The position numbers and the translations under genes were made by a program. 64,000 nt of DNA. It comes from Pedobacter sp. D749. Its GTDB lineage: Bacteria; Bacteroidota; Bacteroidia; Sphingobacteriales; Sphingobacteriaceae. The notes under the pieces are model-generated. The model saw only the letters and a list, made by a program, of their open reading frames with translations. It searched no databases and was not told the origin of the DNA. Numbering within the stretch: position 1 is the stretch's first letter; each line of letters starts with the position of its first letter. Location of the stretch: the NCBI RefSeq assembly GCF_019317285.1, contig NZ_CP079218.1, positions 2,666,001-2,730,000 on the forward strand, written 5' to 3'. Shown here piece after piece: positions 28,354 through 38,052 of the stretch.

Positions 28354-28465
28354 GGGGAGATTTATTTAAAGGTAGCAACTCCACCATTAAATTCTACTGT
28401 CATTTATATTGATTTTATAAATATATACCCCTACCATAGACAAAATCTATCAGTACGGCCATCAT

Positions 28466-28594
28466 ACGATAGCTATCGGATCTCGCGCAGGCGGGAATCT
28501 TAAAGCGCTTGCATTACGATTATTCATAAGTTTCCCTTGTTTCAAAGGCATTTATGATCACTCCGTGATTCCCAATCAAGTTGGGAATGACGAT
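28466..28594. repeat. Composite repeat: GATAGCTATC palindrome plus GGGAATGACG family
   Basis: The segment begins with ACGATAGCTATCGGAT (about 28466-28481). It continues with GCGCAGGCGGGAATCTTAA and ends with ATTCCCAATCAAGTTGGGAATGACGAT, itself a hairpin. The same modules recur at 54166-54244 and, inverted, at 43062-43151. With copy A it fills the 465-bp spacer 28176-28640, which has no gene. Confidence 0.75.
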
Positions 28595-28640
28595 TCCTCG
28601 CAACTTATAATACGATCGCGTTAGGATACCTCTACCAAAT

Positions 28641-29555
28641 TTACTTTTTCAATTTAAACAGTAAAATATTACCAGCGGCTAGGGTCCCACCCTCATTAGA
28701 GATATAAAGGTTATTATCTCGATCAAAGGCAATGCCTTCTGGCTGGTTAAATAACTTCGGATCTAAGGGATGTGTTGTTTTAACTTTGAAATCAGCATCG
28801 GTAATAACAAGTACCTTGTTTACTGAAGAAAGTACATACCACTCATTGGTTTTTGGATTTTTTGCCAGTGCAGATGGCCGGAACTTTGATTTTGAACTTC
28901 CAGATGCTTTTTCGATCGCTTTATGCGAAAGGCTAAATTCTCCTGCTGCTGTTAGCGAAGCATCATCAGCAACTTTAAAACCATAAATACTGGAAGCTTT
29001 TGCTTTAGAATCGGGTTTGCTATCTTTAGTCAGCACATAAATCATGTTGTTTTTTTCATCTGCCGCCAATCCTTCATACTCTGCTTTGGGCACAAGATCT
29101 TTGGTTTTGGTTACATTGGCGGCTTCTGGCTTGCCTACTTCAGCAATTGGAAAAGTATGCAGTTCGCCATTGCTTTTTAACACAATGAAATAATTTTTGA
29201 TGATGGTTACATCTTCATAATCGCCTTTGCCACCAAATTTCGTAAATTTTGACTCTTTATCGCCCAAACCTAAGTGAAAGAGGTCTCCATCTTCATCCTG
29301 TATTGCAAATACTTCTTTTGGATCGCCATTATGAAATACAATGCCTGAAATTTCGAAGAGATTTTGAGGCATATTGTACGTTACCGGATTGGCCAGATCA
29401 TAAGGTAAATCTGATTTTGCTGCCCCGCTGGTTGAAGCTGTTGTACTTGTTGAATCATTTTGTTTATCATCGCGGTTACCGTTTACACACGATACGCTAA
29501 AAAAAGCTGAAGCGACTAAAAGACCTGAAGCCAAAAAAGTTTTATTGTATTTCAT
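28641..29555 (-). CDS. Beta-propeller lipoprotein (SdiA-regulated / phytase-like)
   Basis: The 304-residue precursor has a lipoprotein signal with lipobox SVSC (about residue 23), then a Ser/Thr-rich linker (about 30-48). The mature domain has repeated blades such as FEISGIVFHNGDPKEVFAIQDEDG, YEGLAADEKNNMIYVLTKD and NQPEGIAFDRDNNLYISNEGG. This is the pattern of SdiA-regulated and esterase-like phytase propellers. Substrate unknown; no phytase active-site set was identified. It is downstream of ppk1 on the same strand, separated by a strong hairpin, so it may be read with the polyphosphate operon at lower level. Confidence 0.75.
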   Translation of the reverse strand: MKYNKTFLASGLLVASAFFSVSCVNGNRDDKQNDSTSTTASTSGAAKSDLPYDLANPVTYNMPQNLFEISGIVFHNGDPKEVFAIQDEDGDLFHLGLGDKESKFTKFGGKGDYEDVTIIKNYFIVLKSNGELHTFPIAEVGKPEAANVTKTKDLVPKAEYEGLAADEKNNMIYVLTKDSKPDSKAKASSIYGFKVADDASLTAAGEFSLSHKAIEKASGSSKSKFRPSALAKNPKTNEWYVLSSVNKVLVITDADFKVKTTHPLDPKLFNQPEGIAFDRDNNLYISNEGGTLAAGNILLFKLKK

Positions 29556-29574
29556 AAGGGTAAAAATTTAATGT

Positions 29575-29602
29575 CCTTGGTCTGTGAGGACACAGACCAA
29601 GG
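29575..29602. terminator. Perfect 12-bp hairpin between ppk1 and the lipoprotein gene
   Basis: CCTTGGTCTGTG and CACAGACCAAGG form a perfect stem around AGGA. It is five bases from the ppk1 stop. A short AAATTTTT run follows on the minus strand, so it could be a partial terminator or attenuator. Related hairpins occur at 43857-43878 and 43907-43930. Confidence 0.6.
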
Positions 29603-29606
29603 CACT

Positions 29607-31646
29607 TTATTTATTTTTCAATAATTCATAAATATCATGCTGGGAGGAAACAAGAACCCCGCCAGTTTTAACAGGAATATTATTCATGTTTTCATCAATA
29701 CAAACCGCCTGCACGTTATCTTGTTTTTGGATTTCGATAATAGCTCTTATTTCCTCCTTAATCTGCTCGTTATAAATCGGAAAGCAAACTTCAATTCTTC
29801 TATAGATATTCCTGTTCATCCAATCAGCAGAGCCCAGGTAAACGTCATATTTACCTAAGTTGTTAAAAACAAAAACACGTCCGTGTTCCAGATAACGATC
29901 TACAATACGGGTGACTTTAATGTTTTCGCTCATCCCCGCTACACCTGGAATCAGGCGGCAAATGCTCCGCACAATCATTTCGATCTTTACACCCGCTGCC
30001 GAAGCCTCGTAAAGTTTATTGATTAAAACCTTCTCCTCCAGGTTGTTCATTTTAATGGTAATACCGGCTGGTTTACCTTGCTTGGCATGTTCAATTTCCC
30101 TGTCGATCAGGTTAAGAAAACCCTGCTGCAAATTAAACTGAGCCACCAATAAGTGATTAAATTTAACCTGGTCTGAAGAGGTAGGTTTAATCCTTTTGGC
30201 CAGAAAAATAAACAGTAGCTCTACCTCACGCAGCATTTCTTTATTGGCCGTCATTAAAATATGATCGGTATAAAAAGCAGCTGTGCTTTCATTAAAATTT
30301 CCGGTAGCAAACAAACCAGAATAACGCATTCTGTTACCAACCTGGCGTTTCACCAAAGCTACCTTGGCATGAACTTTTAAAGCAGTAACACTGTAAATAA
30401 TATCAACGCCAACTTCTTTCATTTTTTTTGCCCACTTGATGTTATTGGCTTCATCAAAACGGGCTTTTAGCTCAACCAAAACTGTCACTTTTTTGCCGTT
30501 TTTTGCTGCGCTGATTAAAGCGTTAACAATTTTCGAATCGCTGGCCACGCGATATAACGTAACGTAGATCTCCCTAACTTCAGCATCAATAGCGGCTTCG
30601 TTAAAAAAGCGCAACACACTATCGTAACTCTGGTAAGGTGTGTGTACAATAATATCATTTTTGTAAATAGCCTCGGTTAACGATCCATCTATTAAATCGG
30701 TATTGCAGATTTTTGGCCAGTTTTGGTTGGATAACTTTGACGAACTAACCGGAAAACCCATAAAATCTTTCAGGTTATGGTACTGCCCGCCTTCTATCCT
30801 ATTGGCTTTTTTTAAATTGAAAAGTTTTTTAAGCAGTTCAAATACATTGGCCGGTATGCCGGGCTGGTGAAGAAAACGTGTCGCCAAACCCGAATCACGC
30901 TTTAGCAATTGTTTTTCCAGCTGCTCTGATAAACTACCGGAATATTCATCTTTCAGGTCTATTTCAGCATCTCTGGTGATTTTGAAACTATAACATCCGG
31001 TCACTTCACCTTGCGGAAAAATACGGTCTAAATGAAAACGCACAATATCATCCAGAAACACCACAAAGGTTTCATCACCTGATTCGATCTTATAAAAACG
31101 GGGTAACTGATTGGAAGGGATATTTAAAATAATTACTTCTGCATCTTCTTTATTTTTTAGTGTAATCAGAAAATACAGCTCATTATTGGAAGGAAAAAAA
31201 TCGGAATCCGCATTGAGGTAAACAGGCTGCAAAAAGGCCATTACCTGGCTTAAAAAATACCTGGTTATGCTTTTCTCAATTTCTGCGGGGAATGGCGCTC
31301 CGTAAATTAAGTTTATCTTATTTTCTTTGAGCAAGGGAATAAGCTCTGATTTAAGCACCTTACCGTAACGCTGCTGCTGACCGGAAATGAGCTGATTGGC
31401 TGTATTCAACAAATTTTCATCAATCCTGATATCGTTATCTTCCTTATTGCTCAGTTTCTCTAAGGCGAGCAATACAGGCATGCGTACGCGATAAAACTCA
31501 TCAAGGTTAGAAGAAAATATCGACAGGAATTTAATGCGTTCTAAAAGCGGAACGGTACTGCGCTCTGCTTCCATTAAAATACGCTCGTTAAACTTTAGCC
31601 AGCTTAAATCTCTGTTAAAAAAAGAGCTTTCTACAATCTGTTCCAT
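29607..31646 (-). CDS. ppk1: Polyphosphate kinase 1
   Basis: PPK1 reversibly polymerises the gamma-phosphate of ATP into polyphosphate. The 679-residue length and domain order fit: an N-terminal helical domain opening FFNRDLSWLKFNERIL, then the head domain and two phospholipase-D-like C-terminal domains. The catalytic histidines are expected in KVHAKVALVKR and in YLEHGRVFVF, and FATGNFNESTAAFYTDH is conserved. The ATG overlaps the TAA of the HD-PycTM gene by one base (TAATG), so the two are translationally coupled. Confidence 0.97.
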   Translation of the reverse strand: MEQIVESSFFNRDLSWLKFNERILMEAERSTVPLLERIKFLSIFSSNLDEFYRVRMPVLLALEKLSNKEDNDIRIDENLLNTANQLISGQQQRYGKVLKSELIPLLKENKINLIYGAPFPAEIEKSITRYFLSQVMAFLQPVYLNADSDFFPSNNELYFLITLKNKEDAEVIILNIPSNQLPRFYKIESGDETFVVFLDDIVRFHLDRIFPQGEVTGCYSFKITRDAEIDLKDEYSGSLSEQLEKQLLKRDSGLATRFLHQPGIPANVFELLKKLFNLKKANRIEGGQYHNLKDFMGFPVSSSKLSNQNWPKICNTDLIDGSLTEAIYKNDIIVHTPYQSYDSVLRFFNEAAIDAEVREIYVTLYRVASDSKIVNALISAAKNGKKVTVLVELKARFDEANNIKWAKKMKEVGVDIIYSVTALKVHAKVALVKRQVGNRMRYSGLFATGNFNESTAAFYTDHILMTANKEMLREVELLFIFLAKRIKPTSSDQVKFNHLLVAQFNLQQGFLNLIDREIEHAKQGKPAGITIKMNNLEEKVLINKLYEASAAGVKIEMIVRSICRLIPGVAGMSENIKVTRIVDRYLEHGRVFVFNNLGKYDVYLGSADWMNRNIYRRIEVCFPIYNEQIKEEIRAIIEIQKQDNVQAVCIDENMNNIPVKTGGVLVSSQHDIYELLKNK

Positions 31647-32860
31647 TAAAGTTTACCGTAAGCTGCGTAAGCAATTACAAATGCAAATACTGCTGCAATT
31701 AAACCAAACATGAAAATATTATAGGCCAGTCGGATCAGCTTATACTTTCTGCCTAAAACTACACCCTGCGAGTATACATCGGTAATTAAGGTTCCATATA
31801 AAAAATCTTTATCGTTCATCACCTTAATCATCCCGTCGGTATAACTTGGCAAACTCATTTTATAAAAGTTACCAAAAAACAACAGGTTTACCTTTTTCTT
31901 ATCCATATCTTCCTGGGTAAATTCTCCTTTCGGAATAGATGGCCGGGTTGATAAAATGGAAACAACTACGCAGGTTAAACTTACCAATAGCAAAATAAAT
32001 GTTGGGATAATCAGGTTGCCATGGTCTTCCAACCGCCTTAACAATAAACTTACAATTAGTGAAAGCATAATCGAATTTACGGTGATGAGGATGTGCGCCT
32101 TATTATCGGCCATATCACTCAGCCGTTGGTTATTGGCTGAGGTAATCCTAAACATGGTTTCGATCCCTTTATCTGGCCTATCGTCTTTATCCTTCTTTTT
32201 TTTATCTTTAACAATAACGGGTGCAAAGCTTTTAGGTTCTTCGAGTTCGGTATTGATTACTTCTTGTGCAGTGAGTTTACTTTTCAGTTTTTCGATATTT
32301 TTCTGTTTCTGATCGCTTAACAGCAGATTGGCGTAGTCGGTATGGTAATGGTGCGATTCCATAAACTGGATATCCTTTTTGCGCCAATCAGATTTACTGA
32401 TCTCTTTTTTATAGATCAGTTCATTTTCCTTATGCATTAATTTACCTTTTGCACGAAAATCGGCCAGTCCTAAATGGAACAAATCTGCGTCGCAAAGGAT
32501 TTTATCAATTTCACTTTTAGGTTTCTGAGGAATTTTAGTGGCCAATATTGCACTTTTAACCTGATCACGGATTTCCTGGTTTACCTTATGTTTTGCCAAA
32601 AAATCATCAGCCAGCACTGCTCCTTTTGCTTCGTGGTTTAATGCATCTTCAAAATATCCTGTATCATGAAACCAGGCTGCAACGGTTACCGTAAAAAAAT
32701 CCTGTTCGTTTAACTGGTAATGATTGGCAATTTGCTGCGCAGCATTTACTACTTTTTCCGTGTGTTCGAGGTTATGATAAACCAGGCGTGGATCGCTATG
32801 GGTATGGAAGTAATCGCCAACATGCTTTTCTACATCTTCCTGCAATTGTTTATAGTTCAT
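31646..32860 (-). CDS. HD phosphohydrolase fused to a PycTM (DUF5706) membrane domain
   Basis: The 404-residue protein has an N-terminal HD domain with metal residues in YHNLEH (28-33), FHDTGYF (64-70) and CDAD (123-126). A basic linker (KDKKKKDKDDRPDKG, about 218-232) leads to the DUF5706/PycTM domain (about 236-404) with transmembrane segments near 257-275, 283-303 and 380-400. PycTM domains act as membrane-damaging effectors in Pycsar anti-phage systems. No uridylate or cytidylate cyclase is nearby, and the coupling to ppk1 suggests a housekeeping nucleotide or polyphosphate-linked role. No clear promoter was found upstream. Confidence 0.85.
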   Translation of the reverse strand: MNYKQLQEDVEKHVGDYFHTHSDPRLVYHNLEHTEKVVNAAQQIANHYQLNEQDFFTVTVAAWFHDTGYFEDALNHEAKGAVLADDFLAKHKVNQEIRDQVKSAILATKIPQKPKSEIDKILCDADLFHLGLADFRAKGKLMHKENELIYKKEISKSDWRKKDIQFMESHHYHTDYANLLLSDQKQKNIEKLKSKLTAQEVINTELEEPKSFAPVIVKDKKKKDKDDRPDKGIETMFRITSANNQRLSDMADNKAHILITVNSIMLSLIVSLLLRRLEDHGNLIIPTFILLLVSLTCVVVSILSTRPSIPKGEFTQEDMDKKKVNLLFFGNFYKMSLPSYTDGMIKVMNDKDFLYGTLITDVYSQGVVLGRKYKLIRLAYNIFMFGLIAAVFAFVIAYAAYGKL

Positions 32861-33311
32861 GAGCTTATTGGGGTTGCGATAATTTGATATGATGAAGGAA
32901 ATGCATTTTATTGAAAATCTTTAAAGCTGAAAAATCGGTTTATTTTTATAGGGATAAAATTACGCTATTTTTTTAAAAACAACACTGATCTCCGCTCAAC
33001 AATAATAATGCCCCTTTTATTTTACAATTAGATTTAGAAATGTGAGTGTTTGGCACTATAACCTCATGAAATCAAGTTTATTCTTGTTAAAAAAAGATTA
33101 CAATTTGGTATAAATAGCAAATTCATTGGCGCTAGAAAGCACTAATTTCAATTTAATTAACTTTATGGTCAATCATCAGTAGAATTTTAGTTTAATGCTA
33201 ATATCACCAAATTGAATAATAAAAACAGGTGTATACGCGGCACATTTTACGATCAGCATTCCTGATTTAAGCTGCTGCAAATATGACCTGAACTTTTTCC
33301 CGGAATAAATA
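32861..33311. other. Divergent spacer, no gene seen
   Basis: The 451 bp between the HD-PycTM gene and the alpha-galactosidase are very AT-rich and free of the dispersed repeats. No open frame or convincing TTG/TAnnTTTG promoter could be fixed by eye. Promoters for both divergent units must lie here. Confidence 0.4.
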
Positions 33312-35498
33312 ATGAAAAGAAAAAACACCTATTTTTTTTTACTGTTAATGGCAATAGCGCTGAATGGCTTTGCGCAAAAAACAATAGAAATCACAACAAA
33401 AAACAATGTGCTGATTTTAGAAACAGATCGTGACAACACTTTATTATCAACCTACCTTGGCAAAAAACTAGACAACGCGGGCGAATACCCGGGCATACAG
33501 GCATTAGATAAATATAAGCCTGGCTCTGATGATCTTTTAAACAAACGTGAAGCTTACATTGCCTCCGGCTCGCTTAATTTATTAGAGCCGGCATTAACCG
33601 TCACCCATAACGATGGAAACAAATCGACGGTATTAACATTTTTTGATGTAAAAACTGAACAGCTGGATCAGAACAGAAAATTGACCAGCATCATCCTTAA
33701 AGATCTAAAATACAATTTTCAGGTGACCTTAAAATACCTGGCTTATTTTAATGAAAACGTAATTGAGCAGTGGACTGAAATCAGGCATCAGGAGAAAGGC
33801 ACAGTAGTGCTCAACAAATATGCTTCAGCAAATCTTACGCTGAGTGGAAAAAAATTCTTCCTTAAAAACCAATATAGCGGTGCTACCCGCGAAATGCGAT
33901 CGGAAGAGCAGCAATTACTGCATGGCATAAAAACCATCGATTCGAAACTGGGAACCAGAACAAACCTGCTTCATTCTTCTTCTTTTATGGTTTCGATAGA
34001 TCAGCCTGCAACTGAAGACCTGGGTGAAGTAATTGCCGGATCGCTGGCATGGACCGGAAACTTTAAGTTGGATTTTGAAACTTTTGACGAGTATTACCTC
34101 CGGGTAACTGCCGGGATCAATAATTTTTCTTCTAATTATACTTTAAAGGCTGGCGAAAATTTCGTTACCCCCCGCTTTATTTATACTTACTCATCGGCAG
34201 GAAAGGGTTTAGCCAGCAGGAATTTGCACGATTGGGCCAGAAACTATCAGCTATTAGATGGCAAAGGCGAAAGGTCTACCATCTTAAACAACTGGGAAAC
34301 CACTTATTTCGATTTTAATGATGAGAAACTAAATGAATTGACTAAGGATACCAAAAAATTAGGTGTTGATGTTTTTTTATTGGATGATGGCTGGTTTGGC
34401 AATAAATATCCACGTAATGGCTCTACTGCTGGTTTGGGCGATTGGCAGTATAACAGACAAAAATTGAAGAATGGCATCAGTGCTTTGGGTAAAGAGGCCA
34501 CCGCTAGCGGTGTAAAATTTGGCATCTGGATAGAACCTGAAATGGTAAACCCTAAAAGTGAGCTGTATGAAAACCATCCCGATTGGATAATCAGACAACC
34601 TGAAAGAAAAGAATATTACATGCGCAACCAGTTGGTGCTGGATTTAACCAACCCCAGGGTTCAGGATTTTATTTACAAAACAGTTGATGATATTTTTATG
34701 GAAGTACCTGAAGTTGCCTTCATTAAATGGGATTGTAATTCTCTGATATACAATGCCAATTCCCCTACGTTAAAAAACCAGGATCATTTTTATCTTGAAT
34801 ATATCAGGGGATTAAACAGCGTACTGGATAGGATTAGAAAAAAATACCCTAAAACGCCAATGATGCTTTGTGCCGGAGGTGGTTCAAGAGTTGATTATGC
34901 TGCACTACAATATTTCACCGAATTTTGGCCCAGCGATAATACCAATCCATACGACCGGATTTTTATTCAATGGGAATATTCGTATTATTTCCCTGCTATT
35001 GCAATAGATAACCACATTACCGATATGGGTAAACAGCCTATTAAATTTAAAACAGATGTGGCTATGATGGGAAAACTCGGTTATGATGTACGCGTAAATG
35101 AGTTAAGTAAAAATGATTTGCTTTTTAGCCAGAATGCCGTTAAAACCTATAATAGCTTTAAAGATATTATCTGGCATGGCCAACAATACCGTCTGCAGGA
35201 TCCATATGAAAATAAAATAGCTTCAATTGCTTATGTTAATGAGTCAAAAGATCAGGCCATTGTTTTCAACTATTATGTGGCTACCCTGTTTACAAACGGT
35301 GTGATATTGCCGATTAAACTAAGAGGATTAGATTCAGCTAAAAGGTATAAAATAGAAGAAATTAATCTCTACCCTGGCGTTAAATCGCCGATTGACAGCA
35401 CCAAAGTTTACTCTGGCGACTTTTTAATGAAAGTAGGCTTTAATCCGGAAGCAAATGCTTACAGAACCAGCGTAGTTTTAAAGATCCAGGCTATATAA
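33312..35498 (+). CDS. Alpha-galactosidase, glycoside hydrolase family 36
   Basis: GH36 enzymes release terminal alpha-galactose (for example from raffinose-type oligosaccharides or galactomannan) with retention. The 728-residue precursor has a signal peptide ending NGFAQ (about 22), an N-terminal beta-supersandwich and a (beta/alpha)8 barrel. VFLLDDGWFG and WIEPEMVNP are typical, the nucleophile Asp is in FIKWDCN (about 474), and the acid/base Asp is in WPSDNTNP (about 541). It is a single gene outside the main PUL and has no SusC/D nearby. The signal peptide implies a periplasmic site. Confidence 0.94.
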   Translation: MKRKNTYFFLLLMAIALNGFAQKTIEITTKNNVLILETDRDNTLLSTYLGKKLDNAGEYPGIQALDKYKPGSDDLLNKREAYIASGSLNLLEPALTVTHNDGNKSTVLTFFDVKTEQLDQNRKLTSIILKDLKYNFQVTLKYLAYFNENVIEQWTEIRHQEKGTVVLNKYASANLTLSGKKFFLKNQYSGATREMRSEEQQLLHGIKTIDSKLGTRTNLLHSSSFMVSIDQPATEDLGEVIAGSLAWTGNFKLDFETFDEYYLRVTAGINNFSSNYTLKAGENFVTPRFIYTYSSAGKGLASRNLHDWARNYQLLDGKGERSTILNNWETTYFDFNDEKLNELTKDTKKLGVDVFLLDDGWFGNKYPRNGSTAGLGDWQYNRQKLKNGISALGKEATASGVKFGIWIEPEMVNPKSELYENHPDWIIRQPERKEYYMRNQLVLDLTNPRVQDFIYKTVDDIFMEVPEVAFIKWDCNSLIYNANSPTLKNQDHFYLEYIRGLNSVLDRIRKKYPKTPMMLCAGGGSRVDYAALQYFTEFWPSDNTNPYDRIFIQWEYSYYFPAIAIDNHITDMGKQPIKFKTDVAMMGKLGYDVRVNELSKNDLLFSQNAVKTYNSFKDIIWHGQQYRLQDPYENKIASIAYVNESKDQAIVFNYYVATLFTNGVILPIKLRGLDSAKRYKIEEINLYPGVKSPIDSTKVYSGDFLMKVGFNPEANAYRTSVVLKIQAI

Positions 35499-35535
35499 AT
35501 TGTTAAAACCATCACCGAACTATCATTGACAGCCT

Positions 35536-35652
35536 CCAAAAAAAGGTCGTCATTGCGAGGAGGAACGACGAAGCAATCTATCATACCAGTAATCGTTGCT
35601 ATAAAGATTGCTTCGTCGGCTGAAAAAGCCTTCTCGCAATGACGATCCCTTA
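35536..35652. repeat. GTCATTGCGAG palindromic element, copy B
   Basis: A near-identical partner of copy A (28239-28353): same termini, same inner hairpin GGCTGAAAAAGCC (35618-35630). The two differ mainly in the middle (TGCTAGTGATCC versus TACCAGTAATCG). It lies between convergent genes (GH36 and the YdeP-type oxidoreductase) and could fold in either transcript. Confidence 0.9.
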
Positions 35653-35679
35653 TAATCCATATTAAAAAGCAAAGCGCAA

Positions 35680-38049
35680 TTATTGCATCAGCCTGTAATC
35701 TTCTTCTGCCTTTTTTACCTGGTCATAAATTCCGGGGTCGTGTTTCTTAATTTTAATTTTCACATATTTGGAAGCGGGCATATTACTTTCCGCTACCACA
35801 TTATTTACTGAAACCAACACATTGGTTTCGGGGAAATAAGTAACGGTATTCTTCTCCGGAATTTCGTAGGCAACAATTACAAACAATGGGGCAATTCGTG
35901 TTATTCCATCATCATAATTAAACAGATCAACCTTATCCCCTGCCTTCAGTCCGAGTTTTTTGATATCTTTTTGATTCATAAAAATTACCCGCCGCTCATT
36001 TTTGATTCCCCTGTAGCGGTCATCCAACCCATAAATAGTTGTATTGAACTGATCATGCGTCCTGGTTGTAGCCATCATATACTCGTCTTCCTCAAGCCGA
36101 TTGGCTGGAATTTCGGTGAGTGTAAAGGGAGCCCTATCGCCAAATTCTTTGGTTATGAATTTTCCTTCCCTGGCAGCGTTTGGCAAATAAAAGCCGCCTT
36201 TTTGCCTTACTTTAATATTATAGTTTTCAAAGCCGGGAATGCACTGCGCTATCGCGTCGCGAACTGCATCGTAACTATCATGGTAAAGGGGCCAGTTCAC
36301 AACAGATTTTTCGCCTAGTGTTGCCATCGCCATCCGGCATACAATCTGGGTTTCATTTATCAGGTTTTTAGATACGGCATCCAGCATTCCCTTAGAAGCC
36401 TGTACAACACCCATCGAATTTTCAGTAGATATGATCTGTACTTCACCATTCACGATATCCTTATCACTGCGGCCATAAGTGGGTAAAATCAATGCTTCAT
36501 TTCCATGAATTAAATGGCTACGGTTTAGCTTGGTAGATACACATACCAGCAAATCAAGTTTTCTTACGGCATTGGCGGTAAAAGTGGTATCAGGAGTTGC
36601 AGATAAAAAATTACCTCCCATGCAGAACAAAAATTTTACCTTGCCCTCTTGCATTGCTTTTATTGTACCTACCACATCATAACCATGCGCTCGCGGCATT
36701 TTAAATCCATAGAGCACCTCCAAACGGTCTAATTGCTCGTCAGTAGGTTTCTCATCAATCAGCATGGTCCTGTTTCCCTGTACATTACTGTGTCCCCGCA
36801 CCGGGCAAACACCGGAACCTGGTTTCCCAATACTACCTTTAAGCAGCAGGATATTCACAATTTCCCTAATCATGGCCACGCCGTTGGGCTGTTGTGTTAA
36901 GCCCATTCCCCAACAAAAAATAATTCTGTTTTTAAATGCAATCATTTCGGCGGCTTTATGCAAATCCTCCGTCGATACGCCTGATAAACCGGCTAAATGA
37001 TCCAGGTTGTAATCTTCCTGTTTAAATTGATCCAAAAAAGCTTCATAACCGGTGGTCTTGTCCTTTATAAACGCCTGATCAAAAACTTTTCCCGGGTGTT
37101 GTTTTTCAAATTCAATTAAAAGAATTTCCAGTGCCTTTAACAGAGCCATATCGCCGTTAATCTTTACCGGAAGATACAAATCAGCCAGCTTAACACCTCC
37201 GCCTATCATTCCCTTAATAGATTGAGGATCCTCAAAGCCCATCAGGCCAGCTTCGGGCAGCGGATTAATGGCAATAATTTTTGCACCGTTTTTCTTCGCT
37301 TTGGCCAGGGCACTCATCATCCTCGGGGCGTTGGTTCCGGGATTGTGGCCAATTTCAATAATCAGATCCGTTTCATAAAAATCCTCAAGGGTTACCGTCC
37401 CTTTCCCAATACCAATAGTAGGCCGAAGTGCCGAACCTGAAGTTTCATGGCACATATTGGAGCAATCAGGCATATTGTTCGTTCCAAATTCTTTGGCAAA
37501 AAGCTGGTATACAAAAGAAGCTTCATTGCTTGTTCTACCGGAAGTATAAAAGGCGGCCTGATGCGGAGATTGAAGCCCATTGAGGTGCCCGGCAATTTTA
37601 CTAAAAGCATGATCCCAGCTAATCGGTTCGTAATGCGTGCCGCCCTTTGGCATGTACATGGGTTCGGTAAGCCTGCCAAATTTCCCAATCTGGTAATCAT
37701 CCAGTTTAGCCAGCTCATATACGGAATGTTGTTTAAAAAAATCTGCTGTAACCCTTTTTGTCGTCGCTTCTTCTGCCAGGGCCTTGGCACCATTTTCACA
37801 ATATTCGCCAACCGGCGACCGTTCATCATCAGGATCTGGCCAGGCACAACTCGGACAATCGAAACCTTTAAACTGGTTCATGCTCAGCAGGGCTAAATTA
37901 CCCCTGAAAAATGTTTTTTCTTCAACCAGATTTCCCATCGCGGCCATTACCGCATGCATACCTGCTGCCGATTGTGCTATAGGGCTAAGTTTAAGGTTTA
38001 GCAGTTGGTATGGATTTTCTGCTGAAGGCTTATTTTCATTATTTTCCAT
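35680..38049 (-). CDS. FdhF/YdeP-type molybdopterin oxidoreductase
   Basis: The 789-residue cytoplasmic protein belongs to the YdeP branch of the DMSO-reductase superfamily. It shows SCAWPDPDDE near the N-terminus (a possible iron-sulfur ligand region), FYTSGRTSNEASF, SNMCHETSG with a Cys at the place expected for a molybdenum ligand, and IEIGHNPGTNAPRMM. The C-terminal domain has TRTHDQFNTTIYGLDDR. Substrate and physiological reaction of this branch are not settled; formate oxidation is only one possibility. It lies last in an operon after fdhD and a small unknown gene (three bases away). Confidence 0.9.
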   Translation of the reverse strand: MENNENKPSAENPYQLLNLKLSPIAQSAAGMHAVMAAMGNLVEEKTFFRGNLALLSMNQFKGFDCPSCAWPDPDDERSPVGEYCENGAKALAEEATTKRVTADFFKQHSVYELAKLDDYQIGKFGRLTEPMYMPKGGTHYEPISWDHAFSKIAGHLNGLQSPHQAAFYTSGRTSNEASFVYQLFAKEFGTNNMPDCSNMCHETSGSALRPTIGIGKGTVTLEDFYETDLIIEIGHNPGTNAPRMMSALAKAKKNGAKIIAINPLPEAGLMGFEDPQSIKGMIGGGVKLADLYLPVKINGDMALLKALEILLIEFEKQHPGKVFDQAFIKDKTTGYEAFLDQFKQEDYNLDHLAGLSGVSTEDLHKAAEMIAFKNRIIFCWGMGLTQQPNGVAMIREIVNILLLKGSIGKPGSGVCPVRGHSNVQGNRTMLIDEKPTDEQLDRLEVLYGFKMPRAHGYDVVGTIKAMQEGKVKFLFCMGGNFLSATPDTTFTANAVRKLDLLVCVSTKLNRSHLIHGNEALILPTYGRSDKDIVNGEVQIISTENSMGVVQASKGMLDAVSKNLINETQIVCRMAMATLGEKSVVNWPLYHDSYDAVRDAIAQCIPGFENYNIKVRQKGGFYLPNAAREGKFITKEFGDRAPFTLTEIPANRLEEDEYMMATTRTHDQFNTTIYGLDDRYRGIKNERRVIFMNQKDIKKLGLKAGDKVDLFNYDDGITRIAPLFVIVAYEIPEKNTVTYFPETNVLVSVNNVVAESNMPASKYVKIKIKKHDPGIYDQVKKAEEDYRLMQ

Positions 38050-38052
38050 GGC

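Noticed and set aside
31646..32860. A complete Pycsar anti-phage system
   Set aside because: Only the PycTM effector-like domain is present. No pyrimidine cyclase or other defence gene lies within reach, and the neighbours are ppk1 and a propeller lipoprotein.
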